The notes under the pieces were generated by a model. The model saw only the letters and a list, made by a program, of their open reading frames with translations. It was not told the origin of the DNA and made no database searches. A stretch of 64,000 nt of DNA, taken from NCBI GenBank assembly GCA_001464425.1, contig LNEK01000004.1:82519-146518 (forward strand), read 5' to 3'. The DNA comes from Alphaproteobacteria bacterium Ga0077535. GTDB lineage: Bacteria; Pseudomonadota; Alphaproteobacteria; Caulobacterales; Aquidulcibacteraceae. Shown piece after piece: positions 18,486 to 28,067 of this stretch. Every line of letters begins with the position of its first letter. The first letter of the stretch is position 1. A program made the translations under genes and the position numbers.

Positions 18486-19397
18486 GTGGCGTTAGTTCCC
18501 TTCGATGATCGTGATGGATGGATTTGGCTGGATGGGCATTTCGTTCCGTGGCGCAGCGCCAATCTGCACGTGCTCAGCCACGCGCTGCACTATGGCTCGG
18601 CCGTGTTCGAAGGCGTGCGCATGTACGAAGGCCGCATCTTTGAATTGGAAGCGCACACGCGCAGGCTGTTTCGCTCTGCCGAACTGCTCGATTTTGGGAT
18701 TCCCTTCACTCAGAGCGAGATCAACCGCGCCTGCATCGAGGCGTGCGCCCGCAATGGCCTTTCCGACTGTTATCTGCGTCCGATCGCTTGGCGCGGCGCC
18801 GAGCAGCTCAGCGTCTCGGCGCTTCAAACACAGACGCGCGTCGCAATCGCGGTGTGGGAGTGGCCGAAATATTTCGATGCCGAGCGGATCAAGCAAGGTG
18901 TGCGCTTGTGCTGGGCCAAATATCGCCGCCCGCCCGCCGAAGCGGCGCCGACATCTGCGAAGGCAGCTGGTCTCTACATGATCTGCACCGTCTCCAAGAA
19001 TGCCGCCGAGCGCGCCGGCTACGACGATGCTCTTATGCTCGATTGCACCGGCGCGATCGCCGAAACCACGGGCGCGAATATTTTCTTCGTCCGCGAGGGC
19101 GCGCTTTACACACCGACGCCTGATTGCTTCCTCGATGGCATTACGCGTCAGACCGTCATTTCGATCGCGCGGAAGGCTGGCATTCGGGTGATCGAGACTC
19201 GGATCGACCCAGCCGAACTGCCGAGCTTCTCGGAATGCTTCATCGTCGGCACCGCCGCGGAAGTGACGCCGGTGGGCGAGATCGACGGTTTCCGGTTCCG
19301 GCCAGGTCAACTCACGTTCGATCTGATCGAGCGCTATAGCGCTGCCGTCCGCGCGCACGTTCACGCTGTCGCTGATCTCGTGCCGGAGACGGCCTAG
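18486..19397 (+). CDS. ilvE: Branched-chain amino acid aminotransferase
   Basis: This fold-type IV PLP enzyme (303 residues) performs the final transamination to valine, leucine and isoleucine. Visible motifs are HALHYGSAVFEGVRMYEG, the lysine region AKAAGLYMICTVSKNAAE, and the acceptor part CTGAIAETTGANIFFV with DGITRQTVI. The start is a GTG with GGAG upstream. It lies 27 bases after leuB, so it is probably in the same attenuated operon and completes the pathway. Confidence 0.92.
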   Translation: MALVPFDDRDGWIWLDGHFVPWRSANLHVLSHALHYGSAVFEGVRMYEGRIFELEAHTRRLFRSAELLDFGIPFTQSEINRACIEACARNGLSDCYLRPIAWRGAEQLSVSALQTQTRVAIAVWEWPKYFDAERIKQGVRLCWAKYRRPPAEAAPTSAKAAGLYMICTVSKNAAERAGYDDALMLDCTGAIAETTGANIFFVREGALYTPTPDCFLDGITRQTVISIARKAGIRVIETRIDPAELPSFSECFIVGTAAEVTPVGEIDGFRFRPGQLTFDLIERYSAAVRAHVHAVADLVPETA

Positions 19398-19442
19398 CGC
19401 GCGGCGCTGGATCATTATCGCCGCGCCATCTAGAACCGGCCC

Positions 19443-20546
19443 ATGCTGTCCGTCGCAAAACGCGTCGTTGTGAAAATTGGCTCGGCGCTTCTGGTGGATC
19501 CGGAAAGCGGCGCGCCTGCAATGGCGTGGCTCGCTTCGCTGGCCGACGATATCGCCGCCATGCGCGAGGCGGGACAGCAAGTGCTGATCGTTTCTTCGGG
19601 CGCAATTGCGATTGGCCGCCATCGGCTTGGGCTCCCGAAAGCTTTGCGCCTGGAGCAAAAGCAGGCGGCCGCGGCGGCCGGGCAATCGCGCTTGATGGCG
19701 GCTTATGAGCGCGCGTTCGAACCGCACTCGGTTCCGGTGGCTCAGGCATTGCTTACGGCGGACGACACCGAGCAGCGCCGCCGATGGCTCAATGCCCGCG
19801 CCACTTTGGAGGCGCTGCTTGAGCTCGGCGCAGTGCCGGTGATCAACGAAAACGACACCGTCGCCACCGCCGAAATTCGATATGGCGATAATGACCGGCT
19901 CGCAGCGCGCGCCGCGCAAATGGTTTCCGCCGACGTGCTTGTATTGCTTTCGGACATCGACGGCCTTTACGAAAGCGATCCACGCCTGGCGCCCAACGCC
20001 GCCTTCGTTGCGCAGGTGACCGCGATCACACCCGCGATCGAGGCGATGGCTGGCGATCCCGGCGCACTTGGCTCCGGCGGCATGCGCACAAAGATCGAAG
20101 CGGCGAAGATCGCGACCGGCGCGGGCTGCGCGGTGGTGATTACGCGCGGGACGACACTCCATCCCTTGCGTGGGCTGATGAACGGCGGACGCGCGACTTG
20201 GTTTTTGCCGCAGGCGACCGCACGCGCTGCGTATAAGAGCTGGATCGCTGGAACGCTTTCGCCGTGTGGCGCGATTGCGATTGATGCGGGCGCTGCAAAC
20301 GCGCTGCGGGGCGGCAAGAGTCTGCTTGTCTCCGGCCTCATCTCCATAGCGGGGGACTTCGAAAAAGGCGACGCGGTGCGGATCGTCGATCAAGCCGGCG
20401 CGGAAATCGGTCGCGGCATTTCCCGCTACGATGCTGCGGATGCAAACCGCATTCGCGGCTTGCGTAGTGCGGATCTGCCGACGGCGCTGGGATATGCGGG
20501 CGGGCCTGTCATTATTCATGCTGATGATTTGGTGCTGACCGGATGA
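19443..20546 (+). CDS. proB: Glutamate 5-kinase
   Basis: ProB phosphorylates glutamate, the first proline-pathway step. Residues 1 to about 260 are the amino-acid-kinase domain: [47 protein letters not shown] with [12 protein letters not shown], and GTGGM-like [16 protein letters not shown] domain follows to residue 367. It begins 45 bases after ilvE and overlaps proA by 4 bases. It may be read from the ilv-leu operon or from its own promoter, and no clear box was found. Confidence 0.93.
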   Translation: MLSVAKRVVVKIGSALLVDPESGAPAMAWLASLADDIAAMREAGQQVLIVSSGAIAIGRHRLGLPKALRLEQKQAAAAAGQSRLMAAYERAFEPHSVPVAQALLTADDTEQRRRWLNARATLEALLELGAVPVINENDTVATAEIRYGDNDRLAARAAQMVSADVLVLLSDIDGLYESDPRLAPNAAFVAQVTAITPAIEAMAGDPGALGSGGMRTKIEAAKIATGAGCAVVITRGTTLHPLRGLMNGGRATWFLPQATARAAYKSWIAGTLSPCGAIAIDAGAANALRGGKSLLVSGLISIAGDFEKGDAVRIVDQAGAEIGRGISRYDAADANRIRGLRSADLPTALGYAGGPVIIHADDLVLTG

Positions 20547-21808
20547 GCGCGGACACCCTCCAGGTGCAGATGCGCGAGCTCGGTCGGCGCGCACGCGAGG
20601 CGGCGAAGGCGATTGCGCTCGCTTCGTCGGCACAGCGCACAGCTGCGATCGAAGCGATGGGGCGGCGCTTGCGCGTGCACGCTGGGACGATCCTGGAAGC
20701 CAACGCGGCGGATGTGGCTAAGGGCAGAGAAAGCGGGCTGAGCGCGGCGGTGCTGGATCGCTTGCAGCTGGATGAGGCGCGCTTGCGCGCTATTGCCGAT
20801 GGCATTGATACGATTGCGGCGCTCGCCGATCCAGTTGGTGCAGTGATTGCCGAGTGGTCGCGGCCCAATGGGTTGCGCATTGAGCGGGTGCGTACGCCGA
20901 TTGGCGTCATTGGTATGATCTTCGAAAGCCGTCCGAACGTTGCGGCTGATGCTGGCGCGTTGGCGTTGCGGGCGGGCAATGCGCTTATCTTGCGCGGTGG
21001 CAGCGATAGCGCGGCGAGTGTGGCGGCGATCGTCGACGCATTGCGAGAAGGCTTGGTCGAAGCCGCGCTGCCGGCGGATGCGATCCAGTCGGCGCCGAGC
21101 ACTGATCGCGCCATTGTTGGCATGATGTTGGCCGGGCTCGACGGCGCCATCGACGTTCTTATTCCGCGCGGCGGCAAAGCGCTGGTGGCGCGCGTGCAGC
21201 AAGAAGCGCGTGTGCCGGTGTTCGCGCACTTGGAGGGCATCTGCCATACCTACGTCCACAGCGCAGCGGCGCCTGACAAAGCTGTTTCCATCACGGTCAA
21301 CGCCAAGATGCGCCGCGTTTCCGTGTGCGGCGCCACTGAAACACTGCTGATCGACCGCGCCGTCGCGGGCGCTTTGCTGCCGATGATCGCTGAGGCGCTG
21401 AGATCGCAAGGCTGCACTTTGCGTGGCGATGCAGAAGCGCAATCGATCGTGGCCATGGACGCGGCCAGCGACGAGGATTGGCGCACCGAATATCTGGCGC
21501 CGGTGCTCGCGATCCGCGTTGTCGATGGCATAGAAGCAGCGATGGCGCACATCGCGCAATACGGCTCCGGCCACACGGAATGCATCGTCACGGAAGATGC
21601 GAAAGCTGCGGAAACGTTTCTGCGCGAGGTCGACAGCGCCATTGTGCTGCACAACGCCTCAACGCAATTTGCGGACGGCGGCGAGTTCGGCTTCGGCGGT
21701 GAAATCGGCATCGCCACCGGCCGCCTCCACGCCCGCGGTCCGATCGGCGCCGAGCAATTGACGACGTTCAAATACGTGGTTCACGGTGCGGGACAAATCC
21801 GGCCTTAA
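20543..21808 (+). CDS. proA: Glutamate-5-semialdehyde dehydrogenase (gamma-glutamyl phosphate reductase)
   Basis: ProA reduces the ProB product with NADPH to glutamate semialdehyde, which cyclises towards proline. It has 421 residues with the aldehyde dehydrogenase fold: the cofactor region [24 protein letters not shown] (in segments) and the catalytic cysteine in [13 protein letters not shown]. The C-terminal [16 protein letters not shown] is typical. It is translationally coupled to proB. Confidence 0.94.
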   Translation: MSADTLQVQMRELGRRAREAAKAIALASSAQRTAAIEAMGRRLRVHAGTILEANAADVAKGRESGLSAAVLDRLQLDEARLRAIADGIDTIAALADPVGAVIAEWSRPNGLRIERVRTPIGVIGMIFESRPNVAADAGALALRAGNALILRGGSDSAASVAAIVDALREGLVEAALPADAIQSAPSTDRAIVGMMLAGLDGAIDVLIPRGGKALVARVQQEARVPVFAHLEGICHTYVHSAAAPDKAVSITVNAKMRRVSVCGATETLLIDRAVAGALLPMIAEALRSQGCTLRGDAEAQSIVAMDAASDEDWRTEYLAPVLAIRVVDGIEAAMAHIAQYGSGHTECIVTEDAKAAETFLREVDSAIVLHNASTQFADGGEFGFGGEIGIATGRLHARGPIGAEQLTTFKYVVHGAGQIRP

Positions 21809-21852
21809 GGCGCGCGTCATCCTTGTGGGCTTTCGCCGGAAAAATGGAGAGC

Positions 21853-21925
21853 GGGACGCGATGGGTCTCGTCTCTGTAATGCGCTGCGTGAACAGCGCGA
21901 AATAGACGCGATCCATCGCGTCCCA
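21853..21925. other. Nested stem-loop in the proA-antiporter gap
   Basis: In the gene-free stretch 21809-22174, GGGACGCGATGG (21853-21864) is a perfect inverted match to CCATCGCGTCCC (21914-21925). The 49 bases between can extend the stem with GTCT/AGAC, and they hold an inner hairpin GCGCTG-CGTGAA-CAGCGC. It could be a structured RNA, a bidirectional terminator without a T run, or a REP-like repeat. The rest of the gap shows nothing I recognise. Confidence 0.5.
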
Positions 21926-22174
21926 TGATCGATTTCTACCGGCTTGGCGCGAGGAGGTTTTTCACTCCCGTGGCTCAGCGCCGGCAGCGTGCAGGCTGTC
22001 TTGTTCGTTGACAGTCCCCGGTGCGTACTCCCGTGGATCGTCTCGCTCACGCTTCACGCTCAATCATATCGCTCGTCGCATTGGGTCGAACATTGGCCAA
22101 CTGCCCTCCAGCGGAGCGATGCGTGCATTGTACGGCAGCTTTGGAGGTGTGGGATAAGCTTTTTCAGCGCCCGC

Positions 22175-23410
22175 TCATGCACGATCCAGCCAACGCATTG
22201 CAGGCGTGGCGCTTATGCCGTGAATGAGAACCGAGATCACCACAACCAGACCGGTGATCGCCCACAGCTTCTCACTTGTGACGAACTCACCGTGATTGAC
22301 GCCATAAGCGATGTAATAGAACGACCCGATGCCGCGGATGCCGAAGAAGGAAATCAGGCCCCGGGTTTTGGCGGAATGCCCAGAACCGAGGAGGGATATC
22401 CATCCCGCCAGCGGCCGGATCACCAACACGATGGCGAGCGCGACCAGACAATCGGTCCATGTCACGCTAGCGAACAATCCCGTGGCGATCGCTCCCCCAA
22501 ACAAGACCAGCACGAGCATCATCAACAGACGTTCGATCTGCTCGGAAAAGTCGTGCAGAGCTTCGTGGTATTCGTGATTGCGTTCGCGGTCGCGCAGCAC
22601 AATAGCGGCGACAAAAACGGCGAGAAAGCCATAGCCGTGGCAAATCTCCGCGCATGTGTACGCAACAAGAGTCGCGCCAATGGCCACCAGCCCATCGCGT
22701 GTCCCTGATAGGTTCGAGCGCGCTCGACCGAATGTGAGCCACCCCAAGGCGCGTCCCACCAGCCACCCTATGCCGACGCCGGCGCCGATGCGCCACAACA
22801 CATCGCCTACGAGCCAGCCGCCGAGTTCGGCGCCGCTCGGCCACGCGCTCGATGACACGGCGGCCGCACCGAACACGAGCGCAAGATGCACAAAGGGAAA
22901 TGCAAGGCCGTCATTGAGGCCAGCTTCCGACGTAAGCGCGAACCGGACTTCGTCTTCCCTGCCTGCACGGGGTGGGCCGACCTGCACCTCTGACGCTAGC
23001 ACTGGATCTGTTGGCGCCAAGGCCGCGCCAAGCAGCAGCGCCAGCGCAATCGGAAGCTCCAACACGTAAAAGCCGAGCAGAGTGACGGCGAGGATCGTGA
23101 CCGGCATCGCAACGGCGAGGAGCCGCCACGTCGTCGCCCACGCGCGCAGGCCGATCCTGCGATCGATCTTCAGGCCCGCCCCCATAAGCGAGATGATGAC
23201 GACCGCTTCGCAGAGCTTTTCGACGATGGTGTCGTACGTACGGGGGTCTGGATCGAACTCCAGAAACTGAAATCCGAAAAGACCAGCGCCTAGCCCGACA
23301 CAGACGATGGACAACGACAGCGGGGCTGCTTTGAGCGCGAGCGGTAGCCACGCGACCAAAAGCACGATCACGCCCAATCCCAATAAGAAAGCAATGTAAG
23401 CGTCAATCAC
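22175..23410 (-). CDS. CPA1-family Na+/H+ (or K+/H+) antiporter
   Basis: This integral membrane protein of 411 residues has about 11-13 hydrophobic segments. The family core is present: ALAPTDPVLASEVQVG and TSEAGLNDGLAFPFVHLAL, which contain the ion-binding aspartates. A long inner loop (LRDRERNHEYHEALHDFSEQIERL) lies before the last helices. It should exchange cytoplasmic Na+ or K+ for protons at the inner membrane. The start is a GTG with AGGGG upstream. No C-terminal TrkA-type regulatory domain is present. Confidence 0.85.
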   Translation of the reverse strand: MIDAYIAFLLGLGVIVLLVAWLPLALKAAPLSLSIVCVGLGAGLFGFQFLEFDPDPRTYDTIVEKLCEAVVIISLMGAGLKIDRRIGLRAWATTWRLLAVAMPVTILAVTLLGFYVLELPIALALLLGAALAPTDPVLASEVQVGPPRAGREDEVRFALTSEAGLNDGLAFPFVHLALVFGAAAVSSSAWPSGAELGGWLVGDVLWRIGAGVGIGWLVGRALGWLTFGRARSNLSGTRDGLVAIGATLVAYTCAEICHGYGFLAVFVAAIVLRDRERNHEYHEALHDFSEQIERLLMMLVLVLFGGAIATGLFASVTWTDCLVALAIVLVIRPLAGWISLLGSGHSAKTRGLISFFGIRGIGSFYYIAYGVNHGEFVTSEKLWAITGLVVVISVLIHGISATPAMRWLDRA

Positions 23411-23514
23411 GTCGCCACCCCTGGCGCCGAGTTGAGGCCGCCGCTTTACAACAAGCTAGGCCTCCCGCGGCGGTTAGCCAGGGGACCTTACGCAACTGAG
23501 CACGTCAGCGGCTA

Positions 23515-23946
23515 TCAGAGCGACTTACAAAAGAAGCGCCGGCTGTGCTCGCGCGGGTATTTTTCGAGTAGCCCAAACTGGCGATACCCAAGGCGCTCAT
23601 AAAATCCCACCGCCTGAAAGTCGAAGGTATCGAGCCAAACCGAGTGGCAGTTCCTTGCCTTCGCGGCGTCTTCGGCCGCTTGTAACAGGCCGAGCCCGTG
23701 GCCCTGCCCCCTCAGAGCTTCAGGCACAAACAACAATTCTACGAACAGCCATCCAAAGCTCGTGCGCCCCCAAAGGCCGCCCACAGTTTCACCGGTGTCG
23801 TTCTTCAAGAGAACCGCCAACGCGCTCGCTTCGATAGGCCCAGCGCGACTCTCGTTGAACGCACGAATGCCTGACGCGATGATTTCGCGATCTGCGGGCT
23901 CGGCGCTCGCAGAAACGATAATGGATGCCGTCACAAGCGCTCCCAT
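23515..23946 (-). CDS. GNAT family N-acetyltransferase
   Basis: The 143 residues form a GNAT fold. The acetyl-CoA motif A is LLFVPEALRGQGHGLGLLQAAEDAA, with the R/Q-x-x-G-x-G/A loop in RGQGHG, followed by AVGFYERLGYRQFG as motif B. It acetylates an unidentified amine. It is oriented with, but separated from, the antiporter. Confidence 0.82.
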   Translation of the reverse strand: MGALVTASIIVSASAEPADREIIASGIRAFNESRAGPIEASALAVLLKNDTGETVGGLWGRTSFGWLFVELLFVPEALRGQGHGLGLLQAAEDAAKARNCHSVWLDTFDFQAVGFYERLGYRQFGLLEKYPREHSRRFFCKSL

Positions 23947-23986
23947 TCACTAGACGCTGGCTGAGCGCCGCTCGACTTCTAGACGC

Positions 23987-24256
23987 TCATCGCACCGTCT
24001 CTTTCGGGACGGAAGCGCTGCTTATTCTGCTTTCGAACTTCGGCTTAGGCAAAAGCCGGAATCTGGTCTGGCACCATGCGAAATCGACGCCGACATCGAG
24101 CAAAGCATCTGATCGCCCACACGGACACGCAAATTCCATAACGGCGCCGACCGTGTAGGTCTCGCCGGCAACGAGCGGCACCGGCTCTCCGGTAACATGA
24201 TTGGGAGCGGCATTGACGCAAAGCACCAGATCGCCGGGACCGACGGCATAGCTCAT
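23987..24256 (-). CDS. Hypothetical protein, 89 residues, with a CPCG motif
   Basis: The sequence begins MSYAVGPGDLVLCVNAAPN and reads like a small beta-barrel protein, with a possible metal or structural pair in FACPCGRSD. The frame is compact, codon use matches the neighbours, and a gap separates it from the acetyltransferase. I do not recognise the family. Similar short proteins occur in phage-derived and alphaproteobacterial genomes. Confidence 0.45.
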   Translation of the reverse strand: MSYAVGPGDLVLCVNAAPNHVTGEPVPLVAGETYTVGAVMEFACPCGRSDALLDVGVDFAWCQTRFRLLPKPKFESRISSASVPKETVR

Positions 24257-24302
24257 GGCATTCTTCCCTTACGCAGATCGGAAAATATGCTCATGCGCCG
24301 CC

Positions 24303-25736
24303 TTAGTCGATCCCAGGCGCGCGCTGCGGCACGACAGAAGCGACGTCGGGGAAAAATCGCGCCGCGATTTCGACCCGAAAGCATGCACCGCCGGCAGCCG
24401 CGCATGAGGCCGACACGTCTCCACCCAACAATCGCGCCACACGTTGGCTGAGCGCGAGGCCCAGACCCATGCCCTCAAAGTGTCGGGTCTGAGTGCTGTC
24501 AGGCTGGCTGAATGGCTCAAACAACTGGTCCAAGCGCGTCGGATCTAAACTGACGCCATTGTCTTCGATCTCAATCACCAGCCAAGAGATGCTCTCATCG
24601 ACCCTCTGCGAGATGCGAATCTCAATCCGGCCGTTGGCGGTGGAACGCGCCGCGTTGGAGAGCAAGCCATGCAGGCAAAGGCCGAGCCTGCCTCCGTCGG
24701 TGAGCCACACGCCCGGCTCTGTCCTATCGATAACTTGGATCTCAGTGCCATTGGCCCGCGCGAGCGAGTCAACTGTATCGACGGCCTCTTGCACAAACTC
24801 TGTCGGCCGGCATTCATCAAGGTCTATGCTGATCTTTCCAGCGTCGAGCGCCGCAAGCTTCAGAACATCGTTGATCATACTGCGTAATTTGAACGCCGCT
24901 TCAAGCACGCTGCGATTGTCTGCCGCCGCATCGCCAGAGTCGCTATCGTCGGCTTCCTCGATCAACATTTCGCTGTAGCCAATAATGGCGTTGAGCGGGG
25001 TTCGCAGTTCGTGGCTCACATTGGCCATGAACTCGGACTTCGAGCGGGCAAGCTCCTCCGCCGCCGCCTGCCCCTCACGGGCATCCTTGGTGTTGTTCGC
25101 CGCTTCAATCAGTAGCGCGCTCGACTTACCGACGACTGCGCGAAAAGTGGCGACGGAAAGGCTCGCCGCCAGAGCGAGCAACGTCATCATGGCGGCGTTC
25201 CAGAAGGAAACCTCCTCCATGCGCATCCAATCGTTGGGCGCAGTGCCCAGCGCCTCATAGCTCGATGGCGGCAACACCTCCCGCACGACATGAAGGCCGG
25301 CATAGGTCAACGCCACGGCCAAGACCCAAATCAAGCCCGCCCGAACGCCCAGCAACAGAGTGCCAAGCAGCGGCAGCAGCATCAGAAAGAACGACGTTGT
25401 CGAGATAACACCGCCCAGCGCCCCGGCTGTTAGCGTCACGACAAGGTAGAGTGTGACGAGATAAACGTGGCAGAGCAGATCGAGATCGATCTTCGAACGC
25501 ATCGCCAAATACGGGAAGGGCGCAAACGCAAACGGGGTTAGCGCGCACAGGAACGCGACAAAGGGACGCCCGCTGATGACACTGCCGCTGGTCAGCACAA
25601 CCCACACGGTTGCGATGACAATGGTCAGCAACGCTGTGAACGTTAACAAACGCTTGCGCGTAACTTGAAGCAGAGAGGCGTCGGACCGGGGCGGATCAAA
25701 CAGTCGTTCCCAGAAAGCGTCGAAATAGGCGAACAT
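24303..25736 (-). CDS. Membrane sensor histidine kinase
   Basis: This protein has 477 residues. Residues 25 to about 200 hold about six membrane helices with little periplasmic sequence, so it may sense membrane or intracellular signals. The HisKA domain has the H box FMANVSHELRTPLNAIIGYSE near residue 245. The HATPase_c domain has an N-box-like GLCLHGLLSNAARST, G1 VIEIEDNGVSLDPTRL and G2 GMGLGLALSQRVARLLGG. There is no receiver domain and no response-regulator gene beside it, so its partner is encoded elsewhere. Confidence 0.85.
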   Translation of the reverse strand: MFAYFDAFWERLFDPPRSDASLLQVTRKRLLTFTALLTIVIATVWVVLTSGSVISGRPFVAFLCALTPFAFAPFPYLAMRSKIDLDLLCHVYLVTLYLVVTLTAGALGGVISTTSFFLMLLPLLGTLLLGVRAGLIWVLAVALTYAGLHVVREVLPPSSYEALGTAPNDWMRMEEVSFWNAAMMTLLALAASLSVATFRAVVGKSSALLIEAANNTKDAREGQAAAEELARSKSEFMANVSHELRTPLNAIIGYSEMLIEEADDSDSGDAAADNRSVLEAAFKLRSMINDVLKLAALDAGKISIDLDECRPTEFVQEAVDTVDSLARANGTEIQVIDRTEPGVWLTDGGRLGLCLHGLLSNAARSTANGRIEIRISQRVDESISWLVIEIEDNGVSLDPTRLDQLFEPFSQPDSTQTRHFEGMGLGLALSQRVARLLGGDVSASCAAAGGACFRVEIAARFFPDVASVVPQRAPGID

Positions 25737-26059
25737 CTAAACGAGTATGGCGCCCCTGCGCTAAAGAACCGGAAATTGCCGGCTCGTTGCCGTCCAAGCA
25801 TCCGCGTCTCCCGCGACAACGCTCCTGTTGCTGAGAGCCGGGTGACCGTTTGCTCAGCGCCACGGCCCGCCCGCCCGACTTAGTTCTCGAATGGCCGACG
25901 CGCTCCAATCGTGCCGTAGATCACATTCGCTGCGCTAAGGCCTGATGTCGCCGATTCCAGTCATTGCCGCCCACAGAACCGGTCATTCCGTCCCGGCTGG
26001 CGTCCTACACGAAGCTCCGGGTATGAAACTGCGAACTAACCTTGGAACCGAGGGTGAGT
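25737..26059. other. Intergenic region between divergent genes
   Basis: The 323 bases separate the divergently transcribed histidine kinase and nitroreductase genes, so both promoters should be here. I see no convincing -35/-10 pair, strong repeat or small conserved frame. GAGGGTGAG at 26050-26058 is the nitroreductase ribosome site. Confidence 0.4.
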
Positions 26060-26737
26060 ATGCCAAGCGCAACCGTACTTGAGCCGCTGACGGGCTACCG
26101 CCGGTACGCACCGGCTGAGATGCACGAAAAGGCGCGAGCCTTCTACGCCAACATCGCGCGTCGGCGAACTGTCCGCGATTTCGACAACGCCCAAGTCCCT
26201 CGTGACGTGCTTGAGCAATGTCTGCTGGCCGCAGGCACTGCGCCGTCTGGGGCCAACCAACAGCCATGGTTCTTCACCGTCATCACCGACACTTCGGTCA
26301 AACGGAAAATTCGCGAAGCCGCCGAGGCCGAGGAACGCGAATTCTACGCCGAACGTGCTCCACAAGAATGGCTTGAGGCATTAGCGCCGCTTGGCACCGA
26401 CCCAAACAAACCCTTTCTCGAAGATGCGCCTGCACTGATCGCGATCTTCGCTCAAAAATATGGCGTTCGCGCAGATGGCAGCCGGTTTAGTCATTACTAC
26501 GTGCCTGAATCCGTGGGCATCGCGACGGGCTTCTTGATCGCAGCGCTCCATGAAGCCGGTCTTGCCACGCTGACACATACTCCCAGTCCCATGGGGTTTC
26601 TCAACACGATCTGCGGCCGGCCGAAGTCGGAAAAACCTGTCATCCTCCTGATCGTCGGATATCCCAAGGCAGACTGCCAAGTACCGGCCTATGGCGGCGT
26701 CAAAAAACCTCTCGCGGAGATATCTTCCTGGCTGTGA
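26060..26737 (+). CDS. Nitroreductase family flavoprotein
   Basis: It has 225 residues from ATG 26060, behind GAGGGTGAG. The FMN-binding nitroreductase pattern is [14 protein letters not shown], then [21 protein letters not shown], and near the end [22 protein letters not shown] with [11 protein letters not shown]. The region [17 protein letters not shown] and the insertion after it resemble the iodotyrosine-deiodinase-like branch. The natural substrate is not predictable. The gene is directly followed by an IS30 scar, so its downstream context has been rearranged. Confidence 0.85.
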   Translation: MPSATVLEPLTGYRRYAPAEMHEKARAFYANIARRRTVRDFDNAQVPRDVLEQCLLAAGTAPSGANQQPWFFTVITDTSVKRKIREAAEAEEREFYAERAPQEWLEALAPLGTDPNKPFLEDAPALIAIFAQKYGVRADGSRFSHYYVPESVGIATGFLIAALHEAGLATLTHTPSPMGFLNTICGRPKSEKPVILLIVGYPKADCQVPAYGGVKKPLAEISSWL

Positions 26738-26927
26738 GCGCCTATTTCTGCGATCCGCAAAGCCCATGGCAGCGTGGCTCAAACGAAAACACCAACCGGC
26801 TGCTGCGCCAGTACTTCCCGCGCGGAACGGATCTCGCCCGCGCCGCCTCAACGAACGCCCACGGAAAACGCTGGACTTCCGCACCCCCGCAGAGCGATTT
26901 AGTGAGTGTGTTGCGTCGATCAGTTGA
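26738..26927 (+). pseudogene. IS30-family transposase C-terminal remnant
   Basis: Directly after the nitroreductase stop, the translation YFCDPQSPWQRGSNENTNR then QYFPRGTDL is the IS30 transposase catalytic end. The tail NERPRKTLDFRTPAERF continues only in another frame, so at least one indel separates them. No upstream part of the transposase, no terminal repeats and no start are present. It is a decayed insertion scar. Confidence 0.85.
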
Positions 26928-27139
26928 GGCCGCACCCAAAACGGCCGCCCCGACGAGGTGAACTTACGCTGCTTTCCCAGTGGACTTCCGTTGTGTTCCG
27001 AGCATGCATGCGTCAGCGCATTGGCGCAGCACGAGGTGAATGACTCGACAGGTTCAGTGCTGAGATTAAGCCCTTTCCCCCGAGGTTTCCGGGGCTTGCT
27101 CTCGTGCCGGCGCGTTGCCGGCAACGAAGGAGCAACAAC

Positions 27140-27454
27140 ATGGCCTCAAAAGAGCCCAAGCCGCGCGCGATCCGCCTTCCTGCCAAAGTCGGCAGAAAGA
27201 GCCAAAGAGCAGCCGCTTCTACTGCCAAACAAACGAAGGTCAGCGCCAAGCCGACAACCAAGCTTGATAGCGTGATTTCAGCACTTCGCGCGCCGAAAGG
27301 CGCAACGTTGGCTCAGCTTATGGCGCTCACCGGCTGGCAAATGCATTCCGTGCGCGGAGTGATGTCCGGCGCACTAAAGAAGAAGCGCGGTCTGGCGATC
27401 GTGTCGTCGAAGACCGGGGACGAGCGCGTCTATCGCATCGAGAGCCGCAGATGA
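27140..27454 (+). CDS. DUF3489 domain protein
   Basis: It has 104 residues from ATG 27140, preceded by GAAGGAG. The first 45 residues are basic and low complexity. The DUF3489 domain follows (SVISALRAPKGATLAQLMALTGW and the region with QMHSVRGVMSGALKKKRGL), a winged-helix-like fold. Proteins of this kind sit next to DUF2924 and serine recombinase genes in alphaproteobacterial mobile cassettes. The role is unknown and may be accessory to recombination. Confidence 0.8.
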   Translation: MASKEPKPRAIRLPAKVGRKSQRAAASTAKQTKVSAKPTTKLDSVISALRAPKGATLAQLMALTGWQMHSVRGVMSGALKKKRGLAIVSSKTGDERVYRIESRR

Positions 27455-27639
27455 CACGTGCGGTTCAAGACGCGATTTGGGAGGCGATCGTCGATCGCGC
27501 CGAGTTGCTGCACGGCAAGGCAGTTAACGGCCAAACCAGACCGAGCTGGTGCAGAGCAACAAAAGTCGTCGCGCTCGCCGACCAAATCTCAACGCTCGCG
27601 CGCGCCACGGCCTTGCTGGCAGCTAAGAGACACACATGA
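27451..27639 (+). CDS. Small hypothetical protein of the recombinase cassette
   Basis: The 62-residue frame overlaps its neighbours by 4 bases on both sides (ATGA at each junction), which supports translation. The sequence MTRAVQDAIWEAIVDRAELLHGKAV with QISTLARATALLAAKR is mainly helical. It matches no family I know. Confidence 0.6.
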   Translation: MTRAVQDAIWEAIVDRAELLHGKAVNGQTRPSWCRATKVVALADQISTLARATALLAAKRHT

Positions 27640-28067
27640 CCGATCTCGCTGCGCTTCGCACACTGAAGCTAACCGAGCTGCGCAAGGCTTGGCGCAATCA
27701 ATTCGCCAGCGATCCGCCGCCCTTCCACTCTCGCGATTTGCTACTTCGGGCGTTCGTCCATCGGCTGGAAGTCGCAACCTTCGGCGATCTATCCCCACGC
27801 TTAAAGAAGCGGCTGACGGAGTTGGCCCAGCAGTTCGAAGCCGATCCCGATTTTGATCCGGCGCCGCGGCAAGCGCCGTCAGTGGGAAGCGCGCTGGTTC
27901 GGGACTGGAATGGGGTCAGGCACTTGGTGCTCGTGACTCCAGGCGGCTTTCAATACCTCGACAAGACGTACGCCTCGCTCAGCCAAGTGGCGAAGGTCAT
28001 CACCGGCGCACATTGGAGCGGACCGCGATTTTTCGGGCTGGTCGGTGAAGGTCTGGAGCGCGCATGA
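27636..28067 (+). CDS. DUF2924 domain protein
   Basis: It has 143 residues, with the DUF2924 pattern LKLTELRKAWRNQF, SRDLLLRAFVHRLEVATFGDL and RDWNGVRHLVLVTPGGFQYLD. In related genomes this family is encoded immediately before a serine recombinase and is thought to be a recombinase partner. The function is not established. It overlaps the recombinase by 4 bases. Confidence 0.82.
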   Translation: MTDLAALRTLKLTELRKAWRNQFASDPPPFHSRDLLLRAFVHRLEVATFGDLSPRLKKRLTELAQQFEADPDFDPAPRQAPSVGSALVRDWNGVRHLVLVTPGGFQYLDKTYASLSQVAKVITGAHWSGPRFFGLVGEGLERA

